DNA of 64,000 nucleotides from Manis javanica. Taxonomy: Eukaryota; Chordata; Mammalia; Pholidota; Manidae. The stretch covers positions 97,760,001 through 97,824,000 of the forward strand of contig NC_133167.1 of assembly GCF_040802235.1 (NCBI RefSeq), written 5' to 3'. The notes beneath the pieces were generated by a model. That model worked only from the letters and a program-made list of their open reading frames with translations, ran no database searches and had not been told where the DNA came from. This document shows positions 1-11,691 of this stretch, piece by piece (the stretch's first letter is position 1; every line of letters begins with the position of its first letter). Both the position numbers and the translations under genes were made by a program.

Positions 1-1480
1 CTCACAGAATACATACCTCAGTTGAGGTTACTCTGAGACATAAGATGAGACAAAGCAAGGCCAGTTCATGATTCTAAGCACAAAAACAAGGGTATTGTGC
101 AACTCACAAAACAGCAAACACCCCCTTCTCTTACTAAATGAATGTTTCTGCTTTACCATAGAACTTCCCCACTTTCTAAAAGCATCCAATCTAGAGTAAA
201 TCACACAACCAGAGTCCAAATTATGAAACAGGATTCTCCTAATGCCCTTTTACTGAGAGGCCCCCCAGTTGCCCGTAGTGTGCATTCTCCCTCACCGCAA
301 AGACTAATAATAAACCCAGTTTGTTCACTTACAGGTGTGTTCCCTCATGGTGGCTGGCTGAAGGATATTAATGGTATCCAAGTATTAAATTTGTTAAGAA
401 TTCCCATAATTCCAACCATTTTAATGCAAATGAATTCCCTACTCACAGTAAAGCAAACTAACTTTATTTTTCCTTATATCTTTCCCCTCCTTGTCCACAT
501 AGACATATACTGTGTATTTTTGTTACTGAAATCACTGTATATATTAATATGTATTCTCCTATTTGCTTATTTTTATTTATTTGCATTAACACTATCAATT
601 TTTAATGGCTGAGTAATATCCTACCATGATTTTATTCTTAAAGAATTCCTCCTTGTAGAAATGGAAGAATAAAAAGAAAAGAATGCTCATCTTGCTCCCA
701 ATCTCAATATCCTACCTAGCTATTCAGGATCATCCTCATCTAGTCTCAGGCCAGATGCACCTAAGTTCGTACTTATCTGATCCGCTGGCAAAGAAAAAAA
801 TGCAGTCTTAACTCCTTTAAAAAAAAAAAAAAGTTATTATGAAAGAGCCCCAGACTGGACGTCGACGGAGAGGCCTGGCTGTAGACAGACAGCTTCCTTA
901 AACAACAGTGTGACCTCCGGCTAGACATTTTCTCTCTCGGAGTCTACTTCCTCCTCTGTGAAATAGAACACTGCCTCTTGCAATGATCAGTCTGTGTTCC
1001 TATGACTCTCCTGCGCGGAAAGAGCCACAGGACAGGCGAGCACGAGGACTCGGGGGTGAAAGCACAGCTGCCCCACTGGGCCCGCCTGGCTGTTCCCACG
1101 CCCTTACTGGAGACGCTCAGGCCTTTCTTGGCTGCAACTTCTTCAGCACTTCGTCACTGGGCAGAGTGCCAAGGCCATCAGTCTGTCCCGTAACTGAGGT
1201 ACTGGAACTTGTAGCAGCTCAGGACACGAGAGGCTGGACCTCGCAGAACAAGGGCAACCCCTCAAATCTGGGGGGGTGGAAATCACAACCAGCGTTCTAC
1301 AGAGCTAAGGATTTCCCCTACAGGTTTGTTCCAGCGTGTACCGAATCAGTCCGGGCAGCGCCCCCCACCCGCTCTGCACCCACCTCCGCGCAGGAAGCCA
1401 CAGACCTGTAGCGCCGCCGCCCCGGCCAGGGATGCCCGCGCTCGCGCGCCCTCTCCGCGCGCTATGCCCCGGACACTCAC
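1..1480 (-). other. ASAH1: ASAH1 intron 1 (partial), no exon recognised
   Basis: Sequence downstream of the exon 1 donor. It is mostly unremarkable AT-rich DNA, except for the edge of the CpG island from about 1000 and a probable MIR remnant near 855-1000. No splice-flanked segment resembling acid ceramidase exon 2 (which should encode Trp-Thr-Glu-Asp-Cys) was found. Confidence 0.6.
855..1000 (+). repeat. MIR SINE remnant
   Basis: The order 'tgtgacctccggctagacattttctctctcgg...ttcctcctctgtgaaatag' follows the MIR core (loss of position in line, then 'cctcagtttcctcatctgtaaaatg'). It is heavily diverged, as expected of a pan-mammalian SINE. Confidence 0.55.
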
Positions 1481-2160
1481 CGGCGGCGCGTGCTGCGCCC
1501 ACGAGCCGACGGTCAGGAGCACCAGCGTTAGGCGACTGAGGACCAGCATCGTGCGAGAGCCGCCGCCGCTGCCGGGGTAACCCACGGAGGCCTCCGCGGC
1601 ACCTCCTTAACTTGGGGCTGGCCGCGCCCCTGCCGCCGCGTGACCGGCCACCCGGACCGCACCACGCGGGGCGCGGGGACAGCGCGGAGCGCACGGGGTA
1701 GGAAGGACAGGACGGGGCTTCTCCGCGCTGCCTTGGGCAGCCGGAGAGGCCGTTCGGGGCGGAGGCGGGAGCCTCAGCGCGGAGCCTCCGGAGGGAGTCG
1801 CCGCTCGCTGTAGGACTGTGGAGTTGATCGCCACACACCCCCAACCCTGTGAACAGTGGTTGGGCCGAGCCAGGGCCCGCCCCGTGGGTGGGGCCGAGAC
1901 AGCCCCCGGGTCTCGCCCTACGCGGGTCCGCGCACACCTGGGAGCCGGGAGCGGGCCATCGTCAGGTCCCGGCCGCGTGCCGCTGGCCGCCAGGAGGTCC
2001 CGCGCCCCTGCGGGCCTGGCGCCGCCTATGCTGCGGTCCCCAAACGGCCCAGGGCGGGGTCTGCACTCAGCCACCTGATGCCAAACGCCCACTAAACGCA
2101 GCCAGCTCAGGAGTCGAATCGCCGCAGAGCACAGGGCCCTGACGTCTTTGCCCGCTGAGG
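1000..2160. promoter_or_regulatory. ASAH1: CpG island and promoter of ASAH1
   Basis: The stretch is strongly GC-rich with many CpG dinucleotides, densest between about 1340 and 2090, in contrast to the AT-rich sequence on both sides. It covers ASAH1 exon 1 and roughly 500 bases upstream. There is no obvious TATA box, and GC-box-like runs such as gggcggagg and ggggcgcgg occur at 1650-1770. This is the usual architecture of a housekeeping lysosomal gene promoter. The long overlapping open frames here (up to 210 codons on either strand) result from high GC content and are not treated as genes. Confidence 0.8.
1481..1549 (-). CDS. ASAH1: ASAH1 exon 1 (acid ceramidase, signal peptide); gene continues left of the window
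   Basis: Seen: read on the minus strand, an ATG at 1549 (A at -3) opens 23 codons that end in Ala-Gln-His-Ala-Pro-Pro and run straight into a GTGAGT donor at 1480, phase 0. Residues 1-18 form a typical secretory signal peptide (Leu/Val-rich core, MLVLSRLTLVLLTVGSWA, then cleavage before QHAPP). Known: human and mouse acid ceramidase start with a divergent signal peptide followed by a similar Ala-Gln-(His/Asp)-x-Pro-Pro segment, and Asah1 is next to Frg1 in mouse. The enzyme cleaves ceramide to sphingosine and fatty acid in the lysosome and autoprocesses into two subunits. Inferred: this is exon 1; the exons with the catalytic cysteine are outside. I did not see exon 2 in bases 1-1480. An in-frame codon 36 bases upstream is GTG, not ATG, so 1549 is the start. 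The short match keeps confidence below certainty, but the FRG1 context is strong support. Confidence 0.85.
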
Positions 2161-2780
2161 AGAGCAGGCCGAATTACTGGGGTTATTGATCCTGAACGCA
2201 GGGTCACTGGACAGGCTTAGGTGTCAGCGCCCGGGAGAGGGGATAATCTAATCCCCACAGATACTCCAGGCTGTGAATTATCCATCCAGGCTTTCGCAGC
2301 AGAGCTGAATCACAGAATCGAGGCTTCAGTTATCTGCAGGCAGACACAGGTGGAATGACCAGGTTAACTGTAAACCTCCCTTCCCCGTAGTGTTTAGCCA
2401 TTCAGCAGTGTTTTCACCTGCATCGTGAAAGGTTTTAGGCTGCAGAGCTGAGCTAAACCTGGGAGGGGGCTTTCCTCCACTCAAGTGTTGAGTGTCCGCT
2501 TAGCCTGCACCTGAAAAACAAATGTTTTCAGAACTGCTTGCTTGGCATTTGTGCTCTCCATGGACGTGACCACTCCCTAGGATGAGTTACTTAAAGTGCA
2601 ACAGAAAATCCTACTCTCTTAGTTCCACTTTTCTGGCTGAGCCTTTTTGATATTCCAACTAGCAATTTTTTAATGCTTCAGTGAAACTCAGATACTATCA
2701 ATAAACTCTTAATATATTTCGTTTTTCTTGTGTTTGGGTGAACCTGTAGTTTTACACACTGGTATTACTTCTGTAGAAAT
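2161..2780. other. Intergenic, upstream of ASAH1; nothing recognised
   Basis: Ordinary mixed-composition sequence following the CpG island. No exon, RNA gene or clear repeat was recognised. Confidence 0.5.
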
Positions 2781-3170
2781 TCAGTCTTTTTGTTGAGAAA
2801 GCAGTATTTTTTTCCTACACTTGGAGTTGTGGGAGAGAGCATTCCTCCTGTCAACCTTAAAAATAAATTAGCCAGTTACTCTACTGGCAAAATTAGTTTA
2901 TTTGGAAATAGCAGAGGAATTGCAGTTCAGGACATGCAACCTATGGTGAACCACTGGCAAGTCTGGAAAGCAAAGCGGTGGGCTTGCTTCCATAGAGGAA
3001 AGAAGGAGGTTGAGAGGGGCTGTTCGGAATGAAAGTCCATTGCAGGAGAGCAAGAGTTCAGGGTCTGCACAGAGTGGGAGTGGTAATGCATGAGAGCTTT
3101 TCCTTCAGGCGGTCCTGACCCCATTTTAAGTGAGGTCTCCTTTGTTCCTTTTCACCTTGATTTTGAAATA
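2780..3170 (+). repeat. LTR-like interspersed repeat, copy A
   Basis: A segment containing 'caaccttaaaaataaa...tttatttggaaatagcagagg', 'agaggaaagaagga' and a terminal 'ccattttaagtgag' that recurs on the opposite strand at about 6370-6830 with the same order of blocks. Two independent diverged copies make it an interspersed repeat; length and composition suit an ancient LTR. I cannot name the family with confidence. Confidence 0.6.
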
Positions 3171-3234
3171 TAGCACATGATTAAAGTGGTTCTTGATTCA
3201 ACAGAAAGTAAGCAGATTATAGAAATACTAATTC

Positions 3235-3770
3235 AAAAAATAGTTACTGTAGACCTACCATGTGCTAAGCATTTCTCCAGATACAGGGGATAAGCAGGGA
3301 ACAAAAAAGTTCTTCCATCAAGGCTTACATTCCAGATGAGAAATGGACAATAAACATAATACGTAGGAAAACTTTTATGAGATGTTAGGAGGTAACAAAT
3401 GTAGAATAAAAGCAGAGTATGGTATTCAAAAGCAGAGAGAGTCACAATGTAAAATAAGGTGGACAGAACAGGCATTATTGAGAAAGTGCAGTTTGGAAAG
3501 AGATTTGAAGGAGGGGATCAGCCTGGTGGACATCTGGGGAGGAGTATTCCAGGCAGAGGGCGCAGCTGGGTCAAAGGCTTAAAACGGAGAATGTGCCTGG
3601 CACATTAGTGCAGCAAGAAGTCGGTGCTGGAGGAGCAGAAGGGGTGGGGGCAAAATGCAGATGAGGTCGGAGAGTCAGGCAGAGTGGAGCAGATTGTACA
3701 GGCCTCTTTGAGCCACTGTAAAGATCTGGGCTTCCCTCCAGGCAAATGTATAATGTGTAAGTACGTTGAA
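3235..3770 (+). repeat. Ancient interspersed repeat, family unresolved
   Basis: The segment runs from 'accatgtgctaagcatttctccagatac' through 'aggagtattccaggcagagg' to 'gatctgggcttccctcc'. This 'tactatgtgctaggcac ... attccaggcagagg ... tggactt' organisation is common to a widespread ancient mammalian repeat. A short fragment of similar type occurs near 56530-56650, and a possible opposite-strand relative near 58090-58290. The open frames in it are not conserved genes. Confidence 0.45.
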
Positions 3771-6369
3771 TTATCTTGGGCCTTAAAATAAGTCTGCAGA
3801 AGGAGAGGCTTCCCATCTTTTAGGATACAAAGAGCTATTTGGTTTAAGGATCATTCACTGTAAGTACTACTGAGTGCATTTTGAACATGTCACCAAACAT
3901 ATTTTTTTCCTATGAGAGGATATTCATTGGTGGTGAGGGATCTGGCAAGATCAGTTTATGCAGAAATCTTTTATCAGTGGCATATTCTTAGAACAATTTT
4001 CATGTTATTTTGCATTTATCTTTCACAGGCCTTTTATATACTGTTGATTCTATTTTCAAATTAACAATTTAAATCTACTTTTCCAAAATTACACCATTTT
4101 ATGCATGTTTTATGTACATTTTTTCTCCTACTTCATTCTTCAATACTGGAAATGTCAGAATTCCCAGGCAAGGAATGTGGCAAATGGAAACTTCACCACG
4201 GTTTGCAGCATGCTGACACACTAACAGAAAATGGTATTTAAATGTATAAATGCGTAACTGTGTTGGTGGGAAGGGTGGTTCAAATACAGTATCTTCACAA
4301 CAAGCATCAAGTTTAAAACTTGGATAACCTGTTTAGTGTCCAGGAGTCAGTATCAGTAATCAAATTCTTTGCCAGAATATCTCCTACCCTAACATTCTTA
4401 ACTTCCAGAGGTGGAGTCTTGATTTAAAGTTATTGCAATCTAACCACCCCACCCTACATGAAATCTACTGCACATAACACCATATTACCTGGAACAGGTA
4501 TAACTTGATTTAATAAAATTGAGTATTCAAAAATTTGTAATAGAAGAGCAAGAAATATGGAGATAATGTTTCAGTTTGAAAAATAATCATTTTAACAGAA
4601 ATATTTGCCAATGAATTGTTTAAAAAAATTAGTATCTTTAAAATGTAATCTGAATTTCAAAGCTTAGATTTTTGTCCATCTTTTTAGGAAGGATCTAGAG
4701 AATAAAAGATGTAAAAAATGGAGAATCAGAGATCATGAAAAATTGTAACATGACTCTTTCTTCAGTAGTTTTGTCACACTAAAAAAATTACTTGCTTTAT
4801 GTTTGATTTTTATGTAGAAAAATGTTAAATCATTACCTTCAGCTCAAGGCAGCTCAAAACAACTGCAAATTGAGTGCTCACATTTAATCTAATTGCCACC
4901 CCATATAATGTCAAAATAAATATTCACTTTGCATTTATCTTTCTTTGTAAAACATGTTTGATGTCTTATTGAATCAGACATCTCAGACATGCTATCCTTC
5001 TGCCCTATTTCCACTGTCTGTGGTAAGATACATGGTTCTGACCTGAAAATTGTCAATTCAGCTCAAGTCCAATGATGTCTAAATCTTCTTTCTATTCCTG
5101 CATAGTCCTATTTTACAGACCCATAGAGTTACCTATTTAGCCCTCCAATCAGCCATTTCTCGTAAGTCTGGGGTCAATTCATGTGTTCGTTCAGTGGAAT
5201 CTGAGCATTTATTCTAGTGATGGGTAAATGGTGAACAAATGATTCCTGCCCTCCTGGGGCTTTCAGTCTCATGGGTAGAGAAAAATGAAGATGGAGGAGA
5301 GAATGCAAATGAGCATCTTGGAAACTTTCAATACACATAGCCCATGATTCCATACTCCAAGCTCTGGTTTAATATTGGGGCTGTTTCACCAACCTCAGTT
5401 CCACTCCTCTGTTATGTAGCAACCATGTGATCTGGAGGAGCCGCCTCCTTAGCCTTCTCTCTGGAGGTGGGTGCTGGCTGACCTGACATGTAAGCTTACC
5501 CACCCCTCTTGCCATAAGGTTGGGCTTTGGCCCTAGTCATTCAGACTCTTGAATCCAACAGGCCATGGTCTGAAACTCAGGGCTTTTGCTCTGTGATTGG
5601 GCAACGGTTCCTTCTTTCTAAGAGGAACGAGTAAGCTAGTAGTTGCCATTGCTGTTGGTATTCATGCTGTAAATATGAAGGGAGTCACCTAAGGATGAGT
5701 AGACACCGTGGACAGCACAGAAGAGAGATGAAAAGAAACTGGGTCACTCTGACATTGTTAGGCTACTAGATCCACCAACCACAGAGCCTGTCCAACAGCT
5801 GGACTCTTCATTAATATGACCTACTACTCTTTATTATTTAAGCAAGTTCAAGTTGGTTTGCTTGCAACTTGAATGATTGCATGCATCTGTTAGGATGTAC
5901 ACATTATAATAGAAATTATAATTTCTACCTTCTCAAGAGCAGAGGAGGGTTTATTGTAAAGCTGTGATGCTGAAGTTTCAGGACTTCCACTTGTTCAGTC
6001 CTCTGCCAAGTCTTCTACCTACTTTTACACTTGCAATTTTGTATTCTTTTCTTTAAAGAGGACCATCCAAATTATATAAGCTTCAGGCTTCACAAAACCT
6101 GGATCTACCATCAGATGTTTTTGGGAGAAAACTCCCACCTTTCTCTCCAATCCCTAATTTACCTAATTGTGAAATAGCTGGGATGGTCACTGCACTTGTG
6201 TGGTCTGGCCTCTCTGGCTCTCATTCAGATCTGCCTGTCCATGGTGGTAAGGTCACTGCATCAAGTCCTGGATGACAAGACTAGAAAGGGAAGTAGTTGC
6301 TGCCTTTGACCACATCTTCCAAAACTGGCACATTTCCAACAAAGTCCAAAAAGGCTATGTTAACATGAT
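3771..6369. other. Intergenic between ASAH1 and FRG1; no gene seen
   Basis: AT-rich sequence with no convincing exon or open frame. A short remnant near 5195-5290 ('attcctgccctcctggggctttcagtctcatgg') looks like part of the same ancient repeat type as 3235-3770. Confidence 0.5.
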
Positions 6370-6830
6370 GGCTGTCTGAAAATTAATAAAGGGAAAACTC
6401 ACTTAAAATGCAGTCGAGAGGCTAGAAGGGGGAACTTTCACACACTGCCACTCCCTGCAGCACTTTGCAGACCCAACAGGAAGAAGCCCATAGATTATTA
6501 CCACAGGAGGAAGGAAGATATTCTCTTTGCCCAGCAACAGCCCAGCCAATGAGAGACTGTCACAACTCAGCCAGTGAAAAGCCACTACATTTTGAATACC
6601 CAGTTTCCCCCAATGGAGTTTTGTTTTATAACAGACTTTCCTTACTGCCCCCTTTCCTCTACAATAGAGTGGTCCTCTGCTTTGTTCTCTGGACTTGATT
6701 ATGATTTTGCCTTAGCTTGCTTGTCTGAAACTGCAATTCTCTGCTATTCCCAAATGAACCCATTTTGCTGGTAAAATGACTGGCAGTTCTATTTTTAAGG
6801 TTGACAGCTGTGAAGACAACAGAAAGCACC
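6370..6830 (-). repeat. LTR-like interspersed repeat, copy B (inverted relative to copy A)
   Basis: Read on the minus strand, this shows the same blocks as copy A at 2780-3170: 'aaccttaaaaata', 'tcatttgggaatagcagag', 'gtagaggaaaggggg', and 'gcattttaagtgag' at the far end. Conceptual translation of the overlapping frames also aligns (NLKN...GNSRE). Divergence is high, so both copies are old. Confidence 0.6.
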
Positions 6831-7745
6831 ATGAAAGCCTGGCTCTGGGAGATGGTGGAGAGAAGGGAGTCAAGGAACAGAGGCTTTTGTAAGTACCTGT
6901 ATCGGTTGCCTCCCAGCCCAGCCTGCTCTGCCCTCAGCTTATGCTCCTTAAGGTTAGAAACTAACTGGCTGTGCCCCTGGGAAGATGTAGCTATCATCCC
7001 CATCTAATACCTGTGGATATTGGTAAGCTGTTTCTCACCTCAGAAAGGTGAGGAGAATGATCACTCTGAAATGATAACAGAAATAAGCAATAGCAATTAT
7101 ATTCATAAGGTATGTATAAAAAGTACTAAATGACCAACTAAAATTACAAAGCAGATCACTAGGTTCTATGAAGGATACACTTGCATTAAAATACAAATTC
7201 TTGATCTCAGTTTACAAATGGAAAAGAAAATAGCACCGACATAGATATATATCAACTTTATGAAGCCAACCACCATTCAAACATCGTATAAATGTTGAGT
7301 TACATTAGGTTGAACCATATGAAACTGCCATTCTGTAGGTGAAAGCATAGTTGAATGTCAGTACTTTCATATGGTCAACCAACACCCAACACTTCACAAT
7401 TACTTGACCTGCCTTGAAAACTGGTGCCATCACACTGCACACCTCTGGTGGCTCCTGCTTCTCACCATGAAGGTTTTTCTTATCTGACTCACTGTCACTC
7501 TTTCTAACATGATTCTTGTTAACATTCTTGGTGACTGCAATATCCACAAAGACAATCCTTCCAATATTCTGGTTTCTTGTTAGTCTCTTCTCTTGCAATC
7601 TTCTTGGCCTCTATTTTGCCTTAAGTACCCAATTCTATGGTTGTATCTTAGACAATAGATTTCTTCATTTTGCTTAAGAGTACCACTCTCTTTCAATTCT
7701 TCTCTTCCTTTCTGGCCACATTTTGAAGATCCTTTGTTGGTTTCT
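6831..7745. other. Intergenic; no gene seen
   Basis: No exon recognised. A 97-codon minus-strand frame (7305-7598) has no recognisable domain and is probably chance or repeat-derived. Confidence 0.45.
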
Positions 7746-7749
7746 CGTC

Positions 7750-8835
7750 AACTGACCTCTATGTGCAGGGGTACCTCAGGGCTCAGTCTTCAGATGTCTT
7801 TCTCTTTACTTATGCTTACTCCTTCTGTGACCTCATCCAATCTCATGATTTAGTGTCTTCATATGTCATTCAAATTTATGTCATGAGCTCAGACCTGTCC
7901 TCTGAACCTAGATTCTTATATCTGTCTTCTGAACATCACCTACTTTAAATATCTAATAAGTATCTCAAAGTTATCATGCTTAAAGGCAAACTCATTAGTT
8001 TCTCTGTCCCAATCCACATTCTCCTTTTTCCATCTTCTCTGTCTCAGGAAATGCAATTCCATTTCTTTCTTACCACACACCCAGTACACAAGAAAATCAT
8101 GTCTCTACCTTCGAAATATATTACAGAATCCAACCACTTCTCACACACTGCTGCTCTGCCTTGGTCCAAGTTACTCTCATCTGGATTATTGCAATAACGT
8201 TGTAACTGGTGTCCCTGCTTTCTCCCAATGCCCATCTAATCTCCACATACATCAGTGAATGCCACTCCTCAAAACCCTCCAATGACTTCCCACCTCACTC
8301 AGAATGACAGTCAGTGTTCTCGCCATGGTCCACAAGGCCACTGGCACCCGGCAAGCATCCTGCTACCTCTCTGATCTCAAGAAGATCCTACCAGCTTCAC
8401 CTTTTCTCATGGTGCTTCAGCCACACTGGCCTTCTTTATGGACTTTAAACAGGTCAAGTATGTTCCACCTGAGGAACTTTATGCTCTCTACCTCTTCTCT
8501 CCGGAATGCTCTTTCCCGGATATTTATGTGGCTCATGCACATGCTCAAATAGCGCCCCCCCTCCCTGGGAGGCCTTCCTACAGCATCACATATAAGACTA
8601 CACAGGCACTTCCTATCCTCCTTCCCCCACTTGACCTGACTCCAGATACCATCACCACCTGGTATTATATGTATTTTCTTTTTTATTTAACATCTGTCTC
8701 CTTCTGACCAGAATGTAAGCTCCATGAAGGCAGGGATTTTGTTTCATTGAGTGCTTATTCTCAGTACCTAGAATAGTGTCTGGATCATAAAGCACTCAAT
8801 AAGTCTTTGTTGAACTTGTTGAATAATGAACTGTA
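7750..8835 (+). repeat. L2 LINE, 3' part of ORF2 plus 3' UTR
   Basis: Matches the L2 consensus order for about 1.1 kb: 'ggtacctcagggctcagtc' (reverse transcriptase core region), 'tctcatctggattattgcaata', 'aaaaccctccaatgacttccca', 'ggaatgctctttcccggatat', and the 3' end 'gaatgtaagctccatgaaggcaggga', 'gcactcaataag'. It is broken by many substitutions and indels and has no intact reading frame. This is one of the longer L2 remnants in the window. Confidence 0.88.
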
Positions 8836-8944
8836 TTAGCATCATATACCAAGGGATGTCTAAAATAAGGAATCACCAAATCACAAATGGGTTGTTTTCC
8901 AGAAGTTTTTAAGTTGGGTGTTTGGAAATTAACCAAAATGCCTT

Positions 8945-9060
8945 TTCAATACAAATATGAAGGAAGTGCTGTTATTATTCCCATCTTATAGTTGAGAAAT
9001 CCAAGACTGAGGTTCTAAGTAACTATTCTTAAGTTTTCTGATTCCAAGGTATGTATATCT
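8945..9060 (+). repeat. MIR SINE remnant
   Basis: 'gctgttattattcccatcttatagttgagaaatccaagactgagg' is the MIR 3' half ('ttattatccccattttacagatgaggaaactgaggc'). Confidence 0.6.
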
Positions 9061-10019
9061 AATCACTAAATTCCCTGGCCGTATCACAAAACCGTATGTA
9101 AGTCATATAATTCTAAAATGAAGTATTCCATAAAAGGAAAAACTACAATGGAAGACACTTACCTTGTACACAAACAGCTGTACCTGGAGTCTCAACTGAC
9201 CCCCTAGCTTTCTAGACTGTCGACTTTCCCTCGTTCCTGGGCGGCTCTTTCTGCCTCTGTCAGCCTGTCTGCTTTCTTCCTGTCCATCAGCCTCAATGTT
9301 TTCTTGCTATCCTCTCCTCTTCAGCTGTGATTCCATGGTCCGTCATTTCAACCACTCACTTGCCAATATATTAAATGTTCTCGCTTTTTGTCCTATCATT
9401 GCTGCTGAGTTCTGCAGCCCAGATGCAGGTATGTAGAAGATACAGATAGTTGGGTATCATAATAAATTCACAACAAAAAATCTGGGCTTCGACACTATGG
9501 GCACATCTGTGATTCTCTTGTACTCTCTCTTCCCCTTTCTAAGTCTTTCAAACACACTTCTCAAAGCGTTGATCATCTCTTTCTTTAATTACTCTTAGAT
9601 TATTTTATTCTTCATGAAGAAAATATGCATTTCAGAAGGGAACTGCCTCAATTCTCTGCTACCAAATCTACATATGGGTCTGTGTCCATCCCCATCCTTC
9701 CTGCTGCGGTGGAGAGGTTGTCCCTCCCACTGATGACGTCCAGTCTGTCCACCTGCCTTCTGGCTTCTCACCTCCACTTCCTTTTCGGGAATACTGTGTC
9801 ATAAACCATGCCTTCTGTCTTGCATCTTCAACCTTTTTTCCTATTAGCTTCTTGACACTGCCATTTAACCATATTCAAATCTCTGCTGTGTTAAGAAAAG
9901 TCTCACTTGGATCCTGTTGCTAACCTCACTCTCCTCCATTCATAGCCTAAAAAGAGTACTACCCTGGACTAGTTTGGTCACCCTACAACTCAATTCTCAG
10001 GTATCCTGTACTTTTCCTT
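9061..10019. other. Intergenic; pyrimidine-rich, no gene seen
   Basis: The plus strand is unusually C/T-rich from about 9190 to 9950, resembling a very old LINE or repeat in the L2 direction, but I could not place it. No exon was recognised. Confidence 0.4.
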
Positions 10020-10215
10020 TTTAGTACTTTGCCACTGCCCAGCGTCAGGAGAGAGGCTCCGATTGCATACAGCTATTCTGGGTAAGGATCCACGTTCAAA
10101 ACTTGAAATACGGTTTCCAGTGAATGCGTATCACTTTCGCACTGCTGTGAAGCTGAACGATCTTACGCCGAACCATCCTAAATTGGGGACCATCGGTACT
10201 CTGCCAAAGCGATTA
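10020..10215 (-). repeat. Tigger-type (Tc1/mariner) DNA transposon fragment
   Basis: On the minus strand it reads 'gatggtccccaatttagg', 'gatggttcggcgtaagatcg', 'gcgaaagtgatacgcattca', 'gaaaccgtatttcaa'. This order and wording match a known Tigger-related mammalian DNA transposon end. Clusters of CpG remnants inside an AT-rich region fit this origin. Confidence 0.6.
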
Positions 10216-10564
10216 ACCTGATTTATCGCCACCAACAGGGCTGAGAGTTCCTGTTCTTCCATATTCTTGACAACTATGGTATTACCCAATTGCAAAATTT
10301 TTACCAGGCTGGTGGCTGAAAATGCTGTCTGATTAAGAATCAGTATTTATGACAGTTTTATTTTGCAGTTCCTTGATAACTAAATACAGAGGTTGTACAG
10401 TTAGCTCCAACCAGTGACATCACATAGTTTGAACTGTCATTCATGATGATGTTTACCCCATGGAAATCAGCAAACAGCACAAATCAGACCTTTCCCTCCA
10501 GAGAGCCAGTTGTTAAAGTTTACCAGCACACCACTGTGATGGGCTGAATGTTTTCTCATGTATT

Positions 10565-10935
10565 TATAGGCTTCTGTCTTTGAATTATCTTGGTTGGCTT
10601 AGGCTGTTACAACAAACTATCATCAACTGGGTGTCTTAGAGGCCACAGATTTATTTCTCACAGTTCTAGAAACCTGAGAAGTCCAAGATCAAGGTGCCGG
10701 CACACTTGCTGTCTGGGCTGGACTTTTTCCTGGTTCATAGATCACTACCTTTTGGGTACTACCCTACATGGCAGAAAGGGAGAGAGATTTGAGGTCCCTT
10801 TTGGAAGGGCACTAACCCCCGTAGTGGAGGCCTATTAGCTGATCACTTCCCAGAGGCTCCACCTACAAATGCCATCACATTGGGGATTAGATTTCAACAC
10901 ATGGGGACACAAACATGCAGGCTGTTTGTGTCTTT
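10565..10935 (-). repeat. MaLR LTR (MLT1/MST type)
   Basis: In antisense the diagnostic MaLR blocks are 'ggcttaggctgttacaacaaa', 'agatttatttctcacagttctagaa', 'agtccaagatcaaggtgccggca', 'ccatcacattggggattaga' and 'ttcaacacatgggg'. This is a non-coding solo LTR of the ERVL-MaLR class, about 370 bp. Confidence 0.85.
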
Positions 10936-11060
10936 TGCCTATTTTTAAAAATTGGGCTTTTTCTTTTTAATTCATTCACAGTTGTGCTTTATAGATCACA
11001 AATACTAATTCTAAACTAGGATTAGATAGATACTCTCTTCCAGGATGCAGCTTGTATTTT

Positions 11061-11676
11061 TTTAATTTTTTTTTAAATTTTGGTATCATTAATCTACAAT
11101 TACATGAGGAACACTGTTTACCAGACTCCCCCCATCACCAAGTCCCCCCCACATACCCCATTACAGTCACTGTCCATCAGCGTACTAAGATGCTGTAGAA
11201 TCACTACTTGTCTTCTCTGTGTTGTACATCACCCCCCCCCCCCCCACATTATACACGCTAATCATAGTGCCCTTTCTGCCCCCACCCCACCTTATCCCTC
11301 CCTTCCCACCCGTCCTCCCCAGTCCCTTTCCCTTTGGTAACTGTTAGTCCATTCTTGGGTTCTGTGAGTCTGCTGCTGTTTTGCTCCTTCAGTTTTTTTT
11401 TTCTTATTTTCTGCAGATGAGTGAAATCATTTAGTACTTATCTTTCTCTGCCTGGCTTATCTCACTGAGCATAATACCCTCTAGCTCCACCCATGTTGTT
11501 GCAAATGGTAGGATTTGTTTTCTTCTTATGGCTGAATAATATTCCATTGTGTATATGTACCACATCTTCTTTATCCATTCATCTACTGATGGACACTTAG
11601 GTTGCTTCCAATTCTTGGCTGTTGTAAATAGTGCTGCGATAAACATAGGGGTGCATGTCTTTTTCAAACTGGGCTG
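11061..11676 (-). mobile_element. 5'-truncated L1 with 15-bp target-site duplications
   Basis: The minus strand encodes the C-terminal end of L1 ORF2 (11450-11676 region; motifs VDEWIKKMWYIYTMEYYSAI and ILPFATTWVELEGIMLSEIS, stop after it), followed by the L1 3' UTR with its C/G-rich tract and an A-rich tail at the low-coordinate end. The 15-base sequence tgcagcttgtatttt is present at 11046-11060 and again at 11677-11691, directly flanking the element, and is the target-site duplication. The element is only about 616 bp, so it was truncated at the 5' side on insertion. Compared with other L1s here it is well preserved and so relatively young. The 3' UTR wording suggests a pangolin-type L1. 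Confidence 0.93.
11232..11245. repeat. (C)14 homopolymer inside the L1 3' UTR
   Basis: A run of 14 C residues on the plus strand, part of the polypurine/polypyrimidine tract of the L1 3' UTR. Its length may be unreliable in assemblies. Confidence 0.9.
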
Positions 11677-11691
11677 TGCAGCTTGTATTTT

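Noticed and set aside
142..612. 156-codon plus-strand frame
   Set aside because: Low-complexity hydrophobic translation in ASAH1 intron 1, antisense to the gene, no domain, no splice logic.
1305..2142. Long overlapping open frames (up to 210 codons) around the ASAH1 promoter
   Set aside because: GC-rich CpG-island sequence is depleted of stop codons; translations are Pro/Arg/Gly/Ala-rich without domains, and the real exon is the 23-codon ASAH1 start.
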